Source of the DNA: Larix kaempferi
Taxonomy: Eukaryota; Streptophyta; Pinopsida; Pinales; Pinaceae
Direction: 5' to 3'
Assembly (NCBI GenBank): GCA_027924585.1
Contig: BSBM01000076.1
Span: 2,928,501-2,992,500 of the forward strand
Length of the DNA: 64,000 nt
The translations under genes and the position numbers were made by a program. The notes beneath the pieces are model-generated. The model saw only the letters and a list, made by a program, of their open reading frames with translations. It did no database searches and was not told the origin of the DNA. Positions within the stretch are counted from its first letter, which is position 1. Every line of letters starts with the position of its first letter. Below, piece after piece: positions 60,943 through 64,000 of the stretch.

Positions 60943-61799
60943 CGCACCCTTGTTTATTTTTTTTATTTTTTTTGTTTTAGATTAGTTTTCTTTCAAGCAG
61001 TAGTAATTAGATAACTCACTCAAGCACACAACGTCCTCCGAGGACCTGTTTATCTTTTTTATATGCTTTTGTGTTTATTTCAAATTATTATCCTGTGCTT
61101 AAAATTTAATCCTAAAATTAAACCCCCTTGCTTTATGCTTGGGGTTTAGTGTAGATTAATCATCCACTCATACCTATTTAATAAAACGAACAACGCCCCA
61201 AACTCGGAGTATGCTCTTGACCACTGCAGCTTAGTCGGAACAGTTGGCTCAATCAGAAACGGGTGCAAGGTAATTAGTGTTAATAGGATAATCCATCAGA
61301 ATCCAATCCTAAGAACTCGGGAGGTTGCATGGACTGAATCCACAGAGTCAGCAGGTTCTTAAGCGGGTTCATCCTCGCCTGGTTGGACACTTGGTAAGGT
61401 TGCTAGAGCACTCAGTTCGAAGTTTAGGTTTTCTTTTGGGCCAAACCAAGAATCAACCCACTCCTTAACTACTCATCTAATAACTATAAAATTTATCAAC
61501 CGAGCCACTGCAATACTTTCACTGAGACTACACAAGCAACCCCACACAACAGTATTTACAAGCATTTTTACATTCTCGGCACTGGTCTTTATTTTTCTGT
61601 GTTTAAATATCAATCATAAATGTCGTGAATGCTTATTTATCTTATGTTGGGTTAGCTATTTGATTTAATTCACAAGCAGTGCTTTGTTGTTATATTTTAT
61701 CATCTCATCATTTTTTTCTAACTCCTAGAATAGACTTTTATCTTTGTTGTAGATTAAAAGCCTTAGATTATTTTTCATAGGGACCACCCCCCTTGGCTT

Positions 61800-61820
61800 C
61801 GCTAGGAGTAAGCCTAGACG
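61800..61820 (+). other. X8 pre-PBS hairpin with bulged A
   Basis: CGCTAGG and CCTAGACG pair around AGTAAG with one bulged A, about 120 bp before the PBS. A compensated version of the X2 hairpin. Confidence 0.6.
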
Positions 61821-61937
61821 GAGGAGTCGAGTAATCAGGTGACAGCACTTGACTCTCACTTGCCCCCAAGGACACACCGAGCGGCTTGAAGGTTTCCTGC
61901 CGCGTCCCCCCCCAGGTGTGTATTAGGCGGCAACATT

Positions 61938-63701
61938 TTGGCGCCGTTGCCGGGGATAAACCTTTCTATTCCCGGGTCACGACCTTTGTTTCTTTTTGCT
62001 TTTTTTACTTTGTTTGATGTATCCTGTGAATATTTAAATTTTTACTCGGTCCATCTGGCGACTCCACTTTTAAACAATTCAACGAAGTATTCAACAAGAA
62101 GAAATTCGAAAGGATTATTCAATTTTATTCCTGAACCTGAAAAGGTATATAGAAGAAGATTGAATAAACAAAACTCTCGGAGAATACTCGAAAATCTTAG
62201 ACTTGAGTCAATCTTAGATATTCACCATCTGTTTGAAGAGTCTAATCCACCAGAAGACATGGGAGATTTTTTTAGCCCTCTAGACTTTACTGCAATCGTA
62301 GGGTACCCTCATGTTGTAACTGATAAGGCAATTGAAAAGTTGCCTTCATTTCAGGGTAACAACGCCATAAGTGCTAAGGCACATTTAAAGTCTTTTTCAC
62401 AATGTTATAATAAATGGTGTCTTAACGCTAAACATGAAGATGTGCAGATGAAGCTGTTTGCACTATCCTTAGAAGAAGATGCCTTTGATTGGTTCTCAGA
62501 CCTAGATGCTGGCAGTTTCAAAACATTCAAAGAATTTGAGAAGGGTTTCCTAGCCAAGTGGGGAGACAAGAAAGAAGATAGGTACCTGTTAGCATCCCTA
62601 AACAACATGAAGAAGAATGAGAATGAGACTATGGAAGAGTTCAACAAAAGATTCAACAATCTCATCTCAAGCTTGCATGCCGAGATTAAGCCTCCTGATG
62701 GCTCAATCCTCATACATTATATTGAATCTTTCAATGGAGAGATGAGATATCAACTTAGGGATAAAGAACCTGTTGATCTTAAGAAAGCCCAAGTTATAGC
62801 TGAAAAGATTGATAAGAACATGCAGTCATCCGGAAAGTCCAATCTTCCAGGTTTCACTAGAAGTACTACATCAAAACAATCAGACAACAAAGACAAGTCA
62901 GCATCAACAGATAGCAAGGACCTAGCAAAAGATCCTTTGAGAGAATTGACAGATGTAATCAAAGCTATGGAAGCCAATCATGCTGCACAAATGAATTCCA
63001 TGCAAAACAGACTCATTGCTATGGAAAGAGAAAAATCTCACATGCCTCCCAATAGGTTTCCTCCTAGACAGAACAATGAATGGAAGCAAAAGTATCCATC
63101 CAACAATCAGAGGATCCCTAGTCAAATTGATTCAGCCAACATGGTTATGGAAGAGGTGCCCCCTTTCTGTAGGGCTTGTAACGAATTTCATGATGAGTCA
63201 ACTTGTCCCAAGTTTAACTACATAAATGAACAAGGTCCTCCTGAAGTCCACAACTTTGTAGGGTATTCAAATCAACCTGAGTATATCAATCATGTTGGTA
63301 AAACTCACACTTTGCCAAAGGATGTTTGGAAACAAGCTAAGGAAATGGCACAAGAAAAGGACAATGTTACAAAAATTTATGGAGAGAAACCTACACCTGA
63401 AGAGATCAAAGAATTAGCAAAGTTCAAAGGCTTCACCTATCAGAGAAGGAAGACTGCCATCCCCATCAAATCAGATCTGCATATTCCTATGGTAACTCAT
63501 CTTCCTTCCCCAGAACTAAATGTTGATGTAGTTAGCTGGCTAGCTGGTGCTAAAATGCTTGTTCCTGTAACTGAAGTAATTAAAATGCCAGGTCAAAAGG
63601 ATAGATTGATAAAGTCTTTAGAAGCTAGTGGAAATATTGATGAAGCACCTACGGAAGTTATCTATGAAAAACCTAAGGAAAAGGTCCTAGAAAAAAACTA
63701 A
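61938..63701 (+). CDS. Gag polyprotein, Tat/Athila-like Ty3/gypsy element
   Basis: An intact frame of 587 codons starting within the PBS. The first codon in the frame as given is TTG; the first in-frame ATG is codon 108 (62259, MGDFFSPLDF). The intervening 107 codons look real, since codons 60-95 hold FNFIPEPEKVYRRRLNK, typical of this gag family, so a non-AUG start or an upstream start is possible. The retrotransposon gag domain covers about residues 140-290, with LFALSLEEDAFDWFSDL and SFKTFKEFEKGFLAKWG. A long charged linker follows, then the knuckle CRACNEFHDESTC (CX2CX3HX4C, residues 411-423). The C-terminus is Lys/Glu/Pro-rich and ends at TAA after a run of seven A. Forms the virus-like particle in the cytoplasm. 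Confidence 0.88.
   Translation: MAPLPGINLSIPGSRPLFLFAFFTLFDVSCEYLNFYSVHLATPLLNNSTKYSTRRNSKGLFNFIPEPEKVYRRRLNKQNSRRILENLRLESILDIHHLFEESNPPEDMGDFFSPLDFTAIVGYPHVVTDKAIEKLPSFQGNNAISAKAHLKSFSQCYNKWCLNAKHEDVQMKLFALSLEEDAFDWFSDLDAGSFKTFKEFEKGFLAKWGDKKEDRYLLASLNNMKKNENETMEEFNKRFNNLISSLHAEIKPPDGSILIHYIESFNGEMRYQLRDKEPVDLKKAQVIAEKIDKNMQSSGKSNLPGFTRSTTSKQSDNKDKSASTDSKDLAKDPLRELTDVIKAMEANHAAQMNSMQNRLIAMEREKSHMPPNRFPPRQNNEWKQKYPSNNQRIPSQIDSANMVMEEVPPFCRACNEFHDESTCPKFNYINEQGPPEVHNFVGYSNQPEYINHVGKTHTLPKDVWKQAKEMAQEKDNVTKIYGEKPTPEEIKELAKFKGFTYQRRKTAIPIKSDLHIPMVTHLPSPELNVDVVSWLAGAKMLVPVTEVIKMPGQKDRLIKSLEASGNIDEAPTEVIYEKPKEKVLEKN
61939..61956 (+). other. Primer-binding site, Asp tRNA
   Basis: TGGCGCCGTTGCCGGGGA, the full 18-nt complement of the plant tRNA-Asp 3' end, three bases after the LTR. 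This PBS is typical of Athila/Tat-type Ty3/gypsy elements. Confidence 0.9.
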
Positions 63702-64000
63702 GGATAAAGTTCAGGAAAAACCTAAACAAGTCATTCCTGATGTTCCTAAGAAAATCAATGAAGATCTTCCTATTATACTACATAGTATAGATCCTCGTAA
63801 GGAAGAGCATCCTCCTTTCTATGTATCCTTAGTCGTCAACAACATGTTGCTCCATAACTGCATGCTAGATTCAGGTGCCACATCCAACGTCATAACTAAA
63901 AAAGTCATGGAACAATTGAACCTGAAAGTCACAAGACCTTATCAGAATGTGTGTGCAATGGATTCTAGAGAAATCGACACCATAGGCATTATCATGAACT
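63691..64000 (+). CDS. Protease / start of pol, Tat/Athila-like element (partial)
   Basis: Open to the window end in the +1 frame relative to gag (codons from 63691). A Lys/Pro/Glu-rich linker continues the gag tail in style. The aspartic protease then follows: PPFYVSLVVNNMLLHNCM, then the active-site motif DSGATSNV (63868-63891), then a segment with CAMDSREIDTIG. RT, RNase H and integrase should follow beyond 64000. The change of frame falls in the A7 run at 63691-63697, so it is either a one-base length change of the run or a programmed shift. Cleaves the polyprotein if expressed. Confidence 0.85.

Larger units (their letters stand above)
58403..61935 (+). mobile_element. 5' LTR X8 of the Tat/Athila-like element
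   Basis: TGTTACCAACTGAGTTG to AGGCGGCAACA, 3533 bp, directly followed by a tRNA-Asp PBS and gag, which anchors family X as LTRs. TATAAA is at 59915 and AATAAA at 60004, giving U3 of about 1.5 kb and U5 of about 1.9 kb. The downstream hairpins at 60924-60942 and 61800-61820 match those in X1-X7. The 3' LTR lies outside the window, so the age from LTR divergence cannot be read here. Confidence 0.88.

Noticed and set aside
63692-63698. A AAA AAC as a programmed -1 frameshift site between gag and protease.
   Set aside because: The -1 frame meets a stop within about 90 bp and the protease is in the +1 frame.
1-64000. CRISPR arrays, tRNA or rRNA genes, and host protein genes.
   Set aside because: The repeats are tandem or dispersed retroelement parts, the tRNA-like matches are 12-18 nt primer-binding sites only, and all recognisable proteins are transposon-derived.

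Overview
The window is plant nuclear DNA made almost entirely of nested retrotransposons. I see no host gene, rRNA, tRNA or CRISPR array. Plant origin is supported by Ty1/copia and Ty3/gypsy proteins, primer-binding sites matching plant initiator-Met and Asp tRNAs, an L1-type LINE and a hAT-like DNA element. The giant LTRs and the gag/integrase style suggest a large-genome seed plant, perhaps a gymnosperm; that part is inference from family resemblance.

Two large-LTR families dominate. Family X (ends TGTTA[T/C]CAACT...GGC[G]GACAACA or GGCGGCAACA; LTR 3.3-4.9 kb) is tied to a Tat/Athila-like Ty3/gypsy element, because one copy (58403-61935) is followed by a tRNA-Asp primer-binding site, gag and protease. 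Family L (ends TGTTATCACA...TGTGATAACA; 4.0-4.6 kb) appears only as LTRs. Its strand is set by a TATA box and poly(A) signal. Where both ends are present, the 5-bp target-site duplications show that these copies are solo LTRs.

Layout: (1) 1-18115, a decayed minus-strand copia element (RT start, integrase, protease/zinc knuckle, gag, PBS, LTR), split by solo LTRs X1 (190-4903, -), L-A (6306-10865, +) and X2 (11505-16364, +). (2) 18116-22084, L-E, which lacks a target-site duplication. (3) 22085-37331, a plus-strand Ty3/gypsy element (LTR end, Met PBS, gag, protease) split by X3 (23016-26764) and by L-C (27680-36730), which itself contains L-B (28765-33311). (4) 37332-47068, a scrambled block: LTR fragments X4, L-F, a hAT-like element, X5 with the 3' end of a minus-strand Tat-type pol, X6 and L-J. 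(5) 47069-47955, a LINE remnant, then L-G. (6) 49621-58402, an unassigned TATA-bearing segment split by solo LTR X7, which carries L-K. (7) 58403-64000, the 5' LTR, PBS, gag and protease start of the least decayed element, running off the window.

No gene here works with another; the interest lies in the elements. Family X LTRs have a very long predicted U5 (about 2-3 kb). It holds several hairpins whose stems persist between copies while their bases change, as expected of RNA structure in the genomic leader.
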